NCBI GenBank assembly: GCA_963966275.1
Contig: CAWZYQ010000004.1
Location: 1 to 62,972, forward strand
Length of the DNA stretch: 62,972 nucleotides
Source of the DNA: UBA10427 sp003500135
GTDB taxonomy: Bacteria > Bacteroidota > Bacteroidia > Cytophagales > Cyclobacteriaceae
Reading direction: 5' to 3'
Both the position numbers and the translations under genes were made by a program. Below the pieces are notes generated by a model. It was not told where the DNA came from. It was given only the letters and a program-made list of their open reading frames with translations, and did no database searches. Shown here piece by piece: positions 52,566 to 61,625 of the stretch. Every line of letters starts with the position of its first letter. Positions within the stretch are counted from its first letter, which is position 1.

Positions 52566-53684
52566 ATGTCAAAAAGGGATTACTACGAAATATTAGGAGT
52601 CGACAAAGGGGCTTCTGCGGACGAAATAAAAAAGGCATATCGTAAAATTGCCATAAAATACCATCCGGATAAAAATCCTGATGATCCTACCGCCGAGGAG
52701 AAATTTAAAGAGGCGGCAGAAGCTTATGAGGTATTGAGCAACGCCGATAAAAAACAGCGCTATGATCAGTTCGGTCATGCCGGTGTTGGTGGTGCTTCTG
52801 GCGGTGGCTTTGGTGGTCAGGGAATGTCGATGGATGATATTTTCTCTCAATTTGGCGATATATTCGGAGGCCACAATCCTTTTGAAAGTTTCTTTGGTGG
52901 CGGAGGGTCAGGAAGAAGAACCCGCAGAGGTTCTAACCTGCGTATAAAGCTGAAACTGACATTGGAAGAAATTGCCCATGGCGTTGAAAAGAAAATAAAG
53001 GTAAACCGCCTTGTGCATGCCGATGGCGTTACTTTCAAAACATGTCCTACCTGTCAGGGTTCAGGGCAGATTAAAAAAGTGGTGAATACCATGTTAGGCC
53101 AAATGGTATCGACCAATACCTGCCAGACCTGTAACGGTTCAGGTCAGGTGATCGATAAAAAACCTCCCGGAGTTGATAATACGGGCCTTACGCAAAGGGA
53201 AGAAGTAATAAGCGTGAAAATTCCAGGCGGTGTGGCTGAAGGCATGCAGTTGTCCATGTCGGGCAAAGGTAACTATGGCCCTAATGGCGGAGCGCCTGGC
53301 GACTTGTTGATCCTGGTTGAGGAAAAAGAAGATGAAAACCTCAAACGGGACGGTAACAATATTGTATATGACCTATATCTTTCATTTGTCGATGCCGCCT
53401 TGGGAACTTCCATCGAAGTGCCTACCATCGACGGTAAGGTAAAGATCAAAGTCGAACCCGGAACGCAAAGTGGCAAAATTTTAAGGCTTAGAGGAAAAGG
53501 AATTGCTGATGTAAATGGCTATGGACGTGGCGATCAATTGATCCATGTCAATGTTTGGACACCGAAAAAGCTATCCAGTGAAGAAAAAAGCCTGCTCGGG
53601 CAATTACGAAATTCCCCAAACTTTCGGCCTAACCCTGGAAAGGGAGATAAAACCTTCTTCGAACGAATGAAAGAGTATTTTTAG
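52566..53684 (+). CDS. dnaJ: Chaperone DnaJ with a single zinc centre
   Basis: Hsp40 co-chaperone of 372 residues. The J domain (1-65) has HPDK, then a Gly/Phe-rich linker, the zinc-finger region and the C-terminal substrate domains. The usual DnaJ has four CxxCxGxG motifs; here only two are present (CPTCQGSG and CQTCNGSG), and these are the only four cysteines in the protein. Their spacing matches motifs 2 and 3, so zinc centre II is kept and centre I is absent. I believe this is a Bacteroidota lineage feature. The start is the ATG at 52566; an upstream TTG is unlikely. Confidence 0.95.
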   Translation: MSKRDYYEILGVDKGASADEIKKAYRKIAIKYHPDKNPDDPTAEEKFKEAAEAYEVLSNADKKQRYDQFGHAGVGGASGGGFGGQGMSMDDIFSQFGDIFGGHNPFESFFGGGGSGRRTRRGSNLRIKLKLTLEEIAHGVEKKIKVNRLVHADGVTFKTCPTCQGSGQIKKVVNTMLGQMVSTNTCQTCNGSGQVIDKKPPGVDNTGLTQREEVISVKIPGGVAEGMQLSMSGKGNYGPNGGAPGDLLILVEEKEDENLKRDGNNIVYDLYLSFVDAALGTSIEVPTIDGKVKIKVEPGTQSGKILRLRGKGIADVNGYGRGDQLIHVNVWTPKKLSSEEKSLLGQLRNSPNFRPNPGKGDKTFFERMKEYF

Positions 53685-53708
53685 ATTTTTTTAAGAAATA
53701 CTTATAAC

Positions 53709-53747
53709 AAAGGGTTCAAAGTGTGATATTAAAACTTTGAGCCCTTT
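53709..53747 (+). terminator. Intrinsic terminator of the grpE-dnaJ operon
   Basis: A 14-bp stem (AAAGGGTTCAAAGT against ACTTTGAGCCCTTT, one G-U pair) with an 11-base loop and a following T-rich run, 25 bp after the dnaJ stop. Confidence 0.9.
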
Positions 53748-53788
53748 ATTTTTTGAAACCTATAAAAGGTATTTTCGTTTAGTCCGAT

Positions 53789-54679
53789 ATGCTCAGAATA
53801 ATTTTACTGTTTGTCGGAGGTTTATTCTCCATCCTTCCGGCAATAGCACAGGAGGAATTCGTGTTGACCCAAACGGGCAAAAGCGATTATAATCGTGTTT
53901 CCCTTACCTTCTCTTCTACCTACAGCACTTGTTTTATTGGCCCTACCACCGATACCAGCAGCTCTATATTGTTTTACAATAACGACTACAAAGAATCTTT
54001 CCGTAATCAATCCAAATTCCATTACGAAGAAGACACTCAATTTATTCAGGTAGACCTGGGTAAAGAAAATTCCTCATTGATATCGTCTTCATTTTCAGGA
54101 AATATTTTCGGAAAGAATGCCAATAAGAATTTTGATTATTTCTTAAGTTTATCGAATGATAAGCCGTTAATGCTCAACCTAAACTATGCTATTGGTGATG
54201 CAGAAGTTGATCTTTCCGATCTCCCCGTGGAGCGTTTGAAAATAAAAACCGGAAGTGCCAACGTAAATTTAAATTACGACCAGGGTAGTCCCAATAAGCT
54301 TTTAATGGATACCTTGTATGTAAAAGTAGATATGGGCACATTTACCACTACCAACCTGCATCTCTCAAAAGCCAATGTGATCTTAACGGATATAGGTTTT
54401 GGCAGGGCCTTCCTCGATTTTTCCAGTATTCCCGATAAAGCTTGTAATGTACGTGCAAGCGTTGGCGCCGGAAGTCTGGAGATTGTTCTGCCCGACTCCG
54501 AAATCCCTGTGGTTATCCAATTCAATGACTCACCTCTCTGTAAGGTCAGGCTACCCAAAGCCTACCGCAAGATAGATAAGAATACCTATACCAACTACGA
54601 TGCAGAATTAAATCCTGAAGAAATGCTGCAATTCAGTGTAGACGTTGCACTTGGAAACATTACTTTTTCTACGAAATAA
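53789..54679 (+). CDS. Exported protein, DUF4097-like beta-rich
   Basis: Protein of 296 residues with a signal peptide ending near LPAIAQ. The mature part is beta-rich, with repeating ladder-like turns (LKIKTGSANVNLNYD, VKVDMGTFTTTNLHL, VRASVGAGSLEIVLPD) of the DUF4097/adhesin-like beta-helix sort. No catalytic motif. A surface or periplasmic location is likely and the function unknown. It sits alone between the dnaJ terminator and an ABC exporter operon. Confidence 0.8.
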   Translation: MLRIILLFVGGLFSILPAIAQEEFVLTQTGKSDYNRVSLTFSSTYSTCFIGPTTDTSSSILFYNNDYKESFRNQSKFHYEEDTQFIQVDLGKENSSLISSSFSGNIFGKNANKNFDYFLSLSNDKPLMLNLNYAIGDAEVDLSDLPVERLKIKTGSANVNLNYDQGSPNKLLMDTLYVKVDMGTFTTTNLHLSKANVILTDIGFGRAFLDFSSIPDKACNVRASVGAGSLEIVLPDSEIPVVIQFNDSPLCKVRLPKAYRKIDKNTYTNYDAELNPEEMLQFSVDVALGNITFSTK

Positions 54680-54735
54680 TTGGCTTTTTATTAGAATTCA
54701 CTTTATGTTCGCATTTTGAATTAAACTCTTAAAAT

Positions 54736-55650
54736 GTGGCGTTACTAACTGTACAGAATATTACCAAATATTTTGGTGAATATAAGGCGCTTGACAATGT
54801 GAGTCTTGATGTTCCTGAGAAATCAATATTTGGATTACTGGGTCCAAATGGTGCCGGGAAAACAACACTGATTCGCATAGTCAATCAGATTTATTTTGCC
54901 GATCAGGGCGAAGTTTTATTCAAAGGCGAAAAAATCAATACCGGCCATATTGCCAATGTCGGCTATTTACCCGAAGAGCGCGGCTTATATAAAAAAATGA
55001 AGGTAGGAGAACAATTGCTCTACCTTGCCCAGCTAAAAAGTATTCCCAAAGACAAAGCATTGGAGCAGATCAAGGATTGGATGATCCGATTTGAAATGAA
55101 AGGATGGTGGAATAAAAAGGTAGAGGACCTATCGAAGGGCATGCAGCAGAAGGTACAGTTTATAGCCACAGTTTTACATCAGCCCAGCCTTATTATTCTC
55201 GACGAACCATTTTCGGGCTTTGATCCGGTAAATGCAGATCACATTAAAAATGAGATTCTTAAACTGCGTGAAGCAGGCACTACCGTTATATTTTCAACGC
55301 ATAGAATGGAGTCAGTGGAGGAACTGTGTGATGATATTGCACTGATACACAAATCTAAACTGGTACTTGAAGGACAAAAAAAGGTAATAAAAGAAAAGTT
55401 CAGGGATCATACTTTCGAATTGTTCCATAGGTCGCCATTTGAGATCTCTGATAATGGAGGTTTAAAATTATTGAGCCAGGATAAAACCAAAGAATTGAAT
55501 TATCAGTCCATAATCCACCTTCCCGATGATGATATCAATGCAGCATTGAGGCAGATTGCCGATAAGACTGAAATCATTTCATTCAGGGAGCGCATTCCGA
55601 CTATCCATGATATTTTTATTAAAGAGGTAACCCAAAACGACCATGAGTAA
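54736..55650 (+). CDS. ABC exporter ATPase (NatA-like)
   Basis: ABC ATPase of 304 residues: Walker A GPNGAGKTT, signature LSKGMQQKVQF, Walker B LIILDEPFSGFDP, H-loop STHRMES, and a C-terminal DUF4162-type region. The start is the GTG at 54736, since an in-frame stop lies two codons upstream. It overlaps the permease gene by 8 bp, making a two-gene ABC-2 exporter of the NatAB sort. The substrate is not known. Confidence 0.92.
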   Translation: MALLTVQNITKYFGEYKALDNVSLDVPEKSIFGLLGPNGAGKTTLIRIVNQIYFADQGEVLFKGEKINTGHIANVGYLPEERGLYKKMKVGEQLLYLAQLKSIPKDKALEQIKDWMIRFEMKGWWNKKVEDLSKGMQQKVQFIATVLHQPSLIILDEPFSGFDPVNADHIKNEILKLREAGTTVIFSTHRMESVEELCDDIALIHKSKLVLEGQKKVIKEKFRDHTFELFHRSPFEISDNGGLKLLSQDKTKELNYQSIIHLPDDDINAALRQIADKTEIISFRERIPTIHDIFIKEVTQNDHE

Positions 55651-56944
55651 GATCAATCTCATAGCGGCACGCGAATACACCACACGGGTACGCAAAAAAT
55701 CATTTATCATCATGAGTATTTTAGGGCCTATTTTGTTTAGCCTGATCATGGTGGTCCCGATATGGTTAGCTACACAGGAAGGCGATGTAAAAGTAGTGGA
55801 AGTGGTAGATGAGAGCGGTATGTTTGAAGGAAAATTCAATGAAACCGAATCACTCAAATTCAGATATATAGATTCTGCCCTGGACATGGCAAAAGAGGAT
55901 CTGAAAACCGGCGACTTTTATGGATTGCTTTATATACCAGCCATAGCTTTGGAGCAACCGGAAGGCATTAAGTTTTATGTAGAAAAAAACCCAAGCCTTG
56001 AAGTGATATCTAGCATTGAGGCCAATGTGAACAAGGAGATTGAAAGGATACGTTTGCTGGAGAAAGGCATTGATCCTCAGGCACTGGAGGCTGCCAAATC
56101 AAGGGTGAATATCGAATCGATCAACCTGGCACAAGGCGAGGAAAAATCAGTAAGTACCTGGGCGCCTACGGCTGTCGGATACATTTCGGCCTTTTTAATA
56201 TATTTCTTCATTTTTTACTACGGTATCATGACCATGCGGGGAGTGATTGAGGAAAAAGCGAACCGTATTGTAGAGGTGGTCATATCATCAGTACGTCCAA
56301 TGCAGCTTATGATGGGTAAAATTGTTGGAATTGGAGGAGTAGGGCTTACCCAGTTCTTAATTTGGGTAGTGCTTAGCTTCGGTCTCTATGTGGTTATTGT
56401 TAGTGTATTTGGGCTAGGAGGCGATCCGTCCATGGCAAATAATGTGGCAACAACAGAAGCTATGCAGTCAGCTTCTGATAACGGTTTATCCAGTGAAATA
56501 ACAAAGGCGCTTGATTCAGTAAATTTTCTACAGATCGGGCTGTTGTTTTTGTTCTATTTTCTTGGGGCATACCTCTTATACGGTTCTTTATTCGCTGCTA
56601 TCGGATCGGCAGTTGACAGCGACCAGGAAGCCCAACAATTTCAGTTTCCAGTCACTTTGCCACTACTTGTGGCGATAGTGATGATTACTGCAGTCATTAA
56701 AGAGCCACATGGACCGGTGGCATTCTGGCTTTCAGTAATACCATTTACATCCCCGGTTATTATGATGATGCGGTTGCCATTTGACCCATCATTATGGGAG
56801 CTTGTGCTTTCCATGCTAGCATTGGTAGGTGGATTTGTATTTACTACCTGGTTGGCTGCCCGAATTTATCGTGTAGGTATATTAATGCATGGGTCAAAGG
56901 TAAACTATAAGACCCTGGCCAGATGGTTTACCATTAAATATTAG
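55643..56944 (+). CDS. ABC-2 type exporter permease (NatB-like)
   Basis: Membrane protein of 433 residues: one N-terminal helix (about 20-42), a periplasmic domain (about 45-175), then five or six C-terminal helices including GIMTMRGVIEEKANRIVEVVISSVRPMQLM, the conserved coupling motif of this family, and a helix pair near LFLFYFLGAYLLYGSLFAAIG. It is the partner of the ATPase upstream. Its stop codon overlaps that of the receiver-cyclase gene on the other strand by 3 bp. Confidence 0.92.
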   Translation: MSKINLIAAREYTTRVRKKSFIIMSILGPILFSLIMVVPIWLATQEGDVKVVEVVDESGMFEGKFNETESLKFRYIDSALDMAKEDLKTGDFYGLLYIPAIALEQPEGIKFYVEKNPSLEVISSIEANVNKEIERIRLLEKGIDPQALEAAKSRVNIESINLAQGEEKSVSTWAPTAVGYISAFLIYFFIFYYGIMTMRGVIEEKANRIVEVVISSVRPMQLMMGKIVGIGGVGLTQFLIWVVLSFGLYVVIVSVFGLGGDPSMANNVATTEAMQSASDNGLSSEITKALDSVNFLQIGLLFLFYFLGAYLLYGSLFAAIGSAVDSDQEAQQFQFPVTLPLLVAIVMITAVIKEPHGPVAFWLSVIPFTSPVIMMMRLPFDPSLWELVLSMLALVGGFVFTTWLAARIYRVGILMHGSKVNYKTLARWFTIKY

Positions 56945-57966
56945 CCCTCACTAAGTATTGGCTGTACAGTAAAGATGACAACGTTGGTAAGTTTACCGCG
57001 TAAGGCAGTATTACCAATTCTTTCAATGCTGAAATGTTCATTTAGTGATAGCAGGTCCACGAGATCTTTGGATACAAGTAGTTCCTGACCATATGTATGA
57101 CAAAGGCCTTCAAGACGCGAAGTGGTGTTTAATACATCACCGGTGTAGATCACCTCTTTTTTAATGGTGCCTACAACCCCGGTACTTACCCGGCCAAAAT
57201 GAAGCCCTGCTTTGAAAGTGGGAACAAGGCCAAAAAGCTGTTCGTATTTTTCCGCAGCATTTTGTACCTGAAATTTTATATCAAAGAAACATCTTAGGCA
57301 ATTTTGATTTTTCAGGCCTTCTTCCAGGTCCCAGGTAATTACCACTTCATCCCCGACATACTGATAAATCTGTCCATTTCGGTTGTTGATGGGCGCAGCG
57401 ATATCTTCGAAGAATTCCTGTAACAACTGGAAGTACTTTACATGGCCCAGGGTTTCTGCTATGGACGTACTGGAGTTGATGTCGAGAAACATAAAAATAC
57501 GCTCCTCTTCGGAAAATAATTCTGTTCTACGCTCAGGAGTGATTCCCGTAACCGGTAGTGGTTTATGATTTTGAGATACTTTTTTCTTGAAGGCAGAAAC
57601 CACGGTGGCAATTAGCTTTGAGTTATCCCAGGGCTTAACAATAAAATCTTCCGCTCCCTCTTTCATCGCTCTGATGGCCAGGTCAATATCGCCATACGCG
57701 GTCATCATGATCACTTTTACATCAGGCGTAATATTCTTGATTTTGCCCAGTAACTGAAAGCCTTCCTGACCGCTGGTAGCGCCTGCTGAGTAGTTGAGGT
57801 CCAGCAGTATTATATCATAAAATTCATTTTGTAAGATTTCGGGCACTTCATACGGTTTGCTCGTTGCTTTTATTTTGGTGAAATGCTTTTTCAATAAAAA
57901 CTTTGCCGCCAATAAAATATCCGGGTCGTCATCGATGAGTAATATACTGGCGTTATGTTTGGTCAT
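56941..57966 (-). CDS. Response regulator receiver fused to a class III adenylate/guanylate cyclase
   Basis: Protein of 341 residues. Residues 5-125 are a CheY-like receiver: acidic pair DDD near residue 13, phospho-acceptor Asp in IILLDLNYSAG, Thr/Ala site MMTAYGD, Lys in IVKPWD. After a linker, about 155-335 is a class III cyclase domain: metal Asp in FLDINSSTSI, second Asp in YVGDEVVITW, a Lys in GTIKKEVIYTGD and the Asn/Arg pair in LNTTSRLE. The key residues for activity seem present; ATP or GTP specificity is uncertain. No histidine kinase is adjacent. Confidence 0.9.
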   Translation of the reverse strand: MTKHNASILLIDDDPDILLAAKFLLKKHFTKIKATSKPYEVPEILQNEFYDIILLDLNYSAGATSGQEGFQLLGKIKNITPDVKVIMMTAYGDIDLAIRAMKEGAEDFIVKPWDNSKLIATVVSAFKKKVSQNHKPLPVTGITPERRTELFSEEERIFMFLDINSSTSIAETLGHVKYFQLLQEFFEDIAAPINNRNGQIYQYVGDEVVITWDLEEGLKNQNCLRCFFDIKFQVQNAAEKYEQLFGLVPTFKAGLHFGRVSTGVVGTIKKEVIYTGDVLNTTSRLEGLCHTYGQELLVSKDLVDLLSLNEHFSIERIGNTALRGKLTNVVIFTVQPILSEG

Positions 57967-58060
57967 GAAGGGTGAAAAGTTTTTTTATCAAAAGCGCCCA
58001 TTTGCAATGGCAATTTACGAAAGAACTTGAACTCGCACCTATTTTTTTAAAGGCAATTAC

Positions 58061-58678
58061 TTACCAGCTCCAATTGGATATTTTGTTGAAAAAAGAAATA
58101 ATAACATCTGGTTTTATAATGACCGTAAAAGCAATGCCATAAAGGGCGCCAAATAGGTGAGCATTGTGATTAATACCATCGGATGAGCGCCTGCCCTGGT
58201 AGTAGGAATAAATGATGTAAAGCGCGCCCATTATAAATGCAGGAAGACAAAGAATACCATATAGACAAATAGAAGAAGTTGGCCGGAAAAGTATAGCTGA
58301 AAACAGCACAGCAGATACGCCACCCGAGGCGCCCAACGAGTTGTAATAGGGGTCCTGGCGGTGTTTGAAATAGGTGGGTATATCGGCAATGATCATTCCA
58401 CCGTAAAAGAGCAGGATATAAAACAGGTAACCCAGGTTTTCATAATAATAGGTGTAAATATCTTCAACCACAACGCCAAAAAAGTATAGGGCCAGCATAT
58501 TGAAAAGCAGGTGCGCAATATCTTTATGTAAAAAGCCCGAGGTGAGAAATCGATAATACTCGTTGTTCTGCTCTACCATATATGGGTTGAAAATGAATCT
58601 GCGTATGACAGGTTGATTGTTCCAACTGTATATGGTAACTATAGATACAATAGCTATGCTGGCAAGCGTAAGAACCAT
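58061..58678 (-). CDS. Rhomboid family intramembrane serine protease
   Basis: Membrane protein of 205 residues with six hydrophobic segments. The catalytic Ser lies in LGASGGVSAVLFS and the catalytic His in NAHLFGALYG; the conserved HKDIAHLLFNMLALYFFG motif marks the oxyanion and loop region. It cleaves membrane proteins inside the bilayer; the target is unknown. Its ATG overlaps the stop of the polyprenyl synthase gene (TAATG), so they are co-transcribed. Confidence 0.93.
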   Translation of the reverse strand: MVLTLASIAIVSIVTIYSWNNQPVIRRFIFNPYMVEQNNEYYRFLTSGFLHKDIAHLLFNMLALYFFGVVVEDIYTYYYENLGYLFYILLFYGGMIIADIPTYFKHRQDPYYNSLGASGGVSAVLFSAILFRPTSSICLYGILCLPAFIMGALYIIYSYYQGRRSSDGINHNAHLFGALYGIAFTVIIKPDVIISFFNKISNWSW

Positions 58679-59655
58679 TATTTATCGCGATCTATTAGAT
58701 ATTGCGTAAACTCAATTATGTTTTGTTTGACTGTGTCGGATGCTGAAATTTGTTGGAGCAAAGATAAGCCTTTATCAAAATATTCATTCATTTTTTTTAA
58801 GGTGAGCTCCCTGATGCCCATTTCATCATAAATGGCTGTTACCTGGTTGACTTTTTCCTCAGCATTAAACTCAGTTTTTTGAACCCATTCGTTCAGTGTT
58901 ATGCGCTGGTTATCATCTGCCAGTTGTAGTGCAGTTAGCAGGAGAAAGGTTTTTTTATTAGCTATGATATCGCCGCCTGCCTGTTTGCCAAATTTACCCT
59001 GGTCGGCATATACGTCCAGCAGATCATCTTTCAATTGAAAACCAATCCCGATCAGTTCACCAAATTGGCGCAATTGATCAGAAGTGTTTTGATCTGCTTG
59101 AGCCAATAAGGCGCCCAGTTCAAGGCTATAACCCAATAAAACAGCGGTTTTCAGACGGATCATTTCAATGTAGTTATCAATATCAACATTGTCGTCACTT
59201 TCAAAGTTCATATCGATCTGCTGACCTTCACAAACCTCCGCAGCGCATTTGTTGAACCTCCTGATCGTTTGTGCCGGGTCAATAGATAGGCCATCCAGTA
59301 ACAGGTCATATGCCTTTACCAGCATCACGTCGCCGGATAAGATGGCCGTGCTGTCGTTCCACTTTTCATGCACGGTAGGCTTTCCTCTGCGCAGGGGAGC
59401 GTCATCCATAATATCGTCGTGCATGAGTGTGAAATTATGGAAAACTTCTATAGATGTAGCTTGTGGCAATATTCTTTCCCAGTCCTTTTGAAACAACTGG
59501 TAACTCAGCAGGCATAGTAATGGTCTGAGCCGCTTTCCGCCCAGCGACATGATATATCTTAAAGGTTCATAAAGTTCATTGGGGTGTTCACCATAGGCGA
59601 GTGTATCAATATACTGATTGATTGCCTGTATTTGATCTTTAATATTTTGGTTCAT
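58678..59655 (-). CDS. Polyprenyl diphosphate synthase, probably geranylgeranyl type
   Basis: Enzyme of 325 residues from the ATG at 59655 (a TTG further upstream would add 15 residues). The first Asp-rich motif LMHDDIMDDAPLRRGKPTVH and the second GFQLKDDLLDVYAD of trans-prenyltransferases are present. It joins isopentenyl diphosphate units to an allylic primer. Lying 51 bp behind a lycopene cyclase gene, it may supply C20 precursor for carotenoids (CrtE role), but product length cannot be read from sequence alone. Confidence 0.93.
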   Translation of the reverse strand: MNQNIKDQIQAINQYIDTLAYGEHPNELYEPLRYIMSLGGKRLRPLLCLLSYQLFQKDWERILPQATSIEVFHNFTLMHDDIMDDAPLRRGKPTVHEKWNDSTAILSGDVMLVKAYDLLLDGLSIDPAQTIRRFNKCAAEVCEGQQIDMNFESDDNVDIDNYIEMIRLKTAVLLGYSLELGALLAQADQNTSDQLRQFGELIGIGFQLKDDLLDVYADQGKFGKQAGGDIIANKKTFLLLTALQLADDNQRITLNEWVQKTEFNAEEKVNQVTAIYDEMGIRELTLKKMNEYFDKGLSLLQQISASDTVKQNIIEFTQYLIDRDK

Positions 59656-59706
59656 AATGCGTATATCTGGAACAAAGCTATAAAAACCATCGGTTTTCAA
59701 AAGGTA

Positions 59707-60879
59707 TTATTTTTTAAAAAGCCTTGGAATATGTTTTCCGAAACTCTTAAGTGCAGCAGGTAAAAAAATATGTATAGGCACTGATGTCATAATCTTCAGA
59801 TCGGTCAAAATATTTGACGAGTTATCTAAAAATGCCAAAAGATCAGTGGTCTTATTATTCTGGAAGAGAATATCAAATACTGAGGCTCCGGCAATTTTTC
59901 TTTCGTGAAGTACTCTTAATAAGGTGCTGTCGTAGATCTGATACTTTAAATTTACCGATGCCTTAGGCAGAGGCTTTTTATGCTGCAGCAATAGTTCCAC
60001 TATTTCATCAGTGGACGATTGTATATTTAGAAATGTATAACCTGTCGATCCCCTGGTGTCTCCGCCGGCTGTGCCAATATTGATCACTCTGGGTTGCGGT
60101 TGTCTCTGGAAATATGCATCAGTCATTGGGATAATACCCTGCTCTTTGGAAATGATCTCAAAATCCGTGCATTTATATCTGTTTTTTAAATACGACCTGA
60201 TCCCCTCTTCGTATGCCTCAGTAGAGAGCAGTTCTTCCGAAAAAGCCGTGTATTCAACAATGGCTTTATTTTTGGAAAAAGGAAGGACATACATGAAATG
60301 CGTTTCACGGCCCGGAGCTATACTGAAGTCCATAAAAACCGGGATATCGTCATCAAAACAATCCCTGGAAGTTTTGACTTCCCAACCGATAAAATGCTGC
60401 ATCAGGTACATGGCAGGTTGGTTCCGCATTTGATGTCTGTCAACGATACTATTGAAGACCCATTCTGCCTGGAAGGTATGGTCAATTGTGTGAACCTGTG
60501 CAATAGTGTTGTTACTATCAACGCGTTGAATATCATCAATGTGCCATTCAAAACGCTGGTCGTGCCCCAGCGCTTTTTTAATAAAATTGTAAAAATCAAT
60601 TCCTCTTATCAGCTTGTACTGATAAGGCGCAATCGAAAGTTTATGATTGGATTGGGCGCTACCAAACTCAATTTGATCCCAAACACGTGCCGCGATGGGA
60701 CTGAATAGGTTATCGGATTTTTCCCAGAAACTCCATGTGCGGTCATTGTGTTCTTTGGGGTCTTTGTCGACTAATAAAACCCTTAATTTCAGCTCTGATT
60801 GGAGGTGGATTTTATAAGCGAGTGACAAACCGGCACAGCCGGCCCCTGCAATGATAATGTCGAATTTATCCCGATACAT
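59707..60879 (-). CDS. crtY: Lycopene beta-cyclase family protein
   Basis: FAD-dependent flavoprotein of 390 residues. The N-terminal dinucleotide fold IIIAGAGCAGLSLAYK binds FAD; DRTWSFWE and GTAGGDTRGSTGYTF are lycopene cyclase hallmarks. It forms beta rings on lycopene to make beta-carotene, on the membrane surface. It is the first gene of a likely crtY-prenyl synthase-rhomboid operon; the other carotenoid genes (phytoene synthase, desaturase) are not here. Confidence 0.92.
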   Translation of the reverse strand: MYRDKFDIIIAGAGCAGLSLAYKIHLQSELKLRVLLVDKDPKEHNDRTWSFWEKSDNLFSPIAARVWDQIEFGSAQSNHKLSIAPYQYKLIRGIDFYNFIKKALGHDQRFEWHIDDIQRVDSNNTIAQVHTIDHTFQAEWVFNSIVDRHQMRNQPAMYLMQHFIGWEVKTSRDCFDDDIPVFMDFSIAPGRETHFMYVLPFSKNKAIVEYTAFSEELLSTEAYEEGIRSYLKNRYKCTDFEIISKEQGIIPMTDAYFQRQPQPRVINIGTAGGDTRGSTGYTFLNIQSSTDEIVELLLQHKKPLPKASVNLKYQIYDSTLLRVLHERKIAGASVFDILFQNNKTTDLLAFLDNSSNILTDLKIMTSVPIHIFLPAALKSFGKHIPRLFKK

Positions 60880-60946
60880 TCCGCAGTTAAACTATGCAAA
60901 GTGAGCTATGTTTGGAAGTCATGGCCAAAAAATAATTCCCAGACAT

Positions 60947-60974
60947 AAAAAAAGCCATCCTTCCGGACGGCTTT
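60947..60974 (-). terminator. Intrinsic terminator after the marR-pirin-yceI genes
   Basis: On the minus strand AAAGCCGTCC pairs with GGATGGCTTT (one G-U pair) around a GGAA loop, followed by seven T. It lies 20 bp after the yceI stop. Confidence 0.88.
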
Positions 60975-60993
60975 AAAAGTGATAAGGTTTTTA

Positions 60994-61590
60994 TTATTTG
61001 TTGGCTACCAGCCTTACACTTAATTCAAAATCATCGTAGATCATTTTGTCGCCAAGGCCATCGAAGAAGCTACCAGAACCATATTTTACGTCGTACTTAG
61101 ATCTGTCAATAATAATGGTGGCAGTGGAAACAACCTGATCATCAAGCATTACGATTTCAGCAGGGAACTCAATTGCGTGGGTTTTACCTTTAATGGTAAG
61201 ATCACCTTTGATGTCGTATTTCGTGTTGCTTTTCTGTGATACTTCTGTAATTACAAAAGAAGCAGTCGGGTATGTTTCAACACCAAAAAAATCATCTGAC
61301 TTCAGGTGACCAACCAATTTGGCATTGTATTCCTCGTCTTTGAGGTCTTCATTTGTAATAGAAGTCATATCGATGACAAATTCGCCACCAACAAGTTTAC
61401 CATCTTCCATTTCAAGAGTTCCATCTTTTAACGTGATGTGGCCGTTGTGCTCACCGGTTACTTTTTTGCCCAACCATTCAATCTTGGACTCTTCTTTGTT
61501 GGCTTTGTACTCGTTTTTTGCATTAGGGGCAAATGCGCTGAGCGCTACCCAAATAAATGCAGCTAAAAGTATCAAATTTCTCGTTTTCAT
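60994..61590 (-). CDS. YceI family periplasmic lipid-binding protein
   Basis: Exported protein of 198 residues with a signal peptide (about 1-20, ending SAFA). The YceI lipocalin-like barrel follows, seen in KIEWLGKKVTGEHNGHI, VIDMTSI, LKSDDFFGVETYPTASFVI and DRSKYDVKYGSGSFF. Such proteins bind isoprenoid quinones or similar lipids. It is the last gene of the marR-pirin-yceI run, 35 bp after the pirin stop. Confidence 0.93.
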   Translation of the reverse strand: MKTRNLILLAAFIWVALSAFAPNAKNEYKANKEESKIEWLGKKVTGEHNGHITLKDGTLEMEDGKLVGGEFVIDMTSITNEDLKDEEYNAKLVGHLKSDDFFGVETYPTASFVITEVSQKSNTKYDIKGDLTIKGKTHAIEFPAEIVMLDDQVVSTATIIIDRSKYDVKYGSGSFFDGLGDKMIYDDFELSVRLVANK

Positions 61591-61625
61591 AATTTTACTT
61601 GTTTTGATTTAGTGTTATTGATTGT

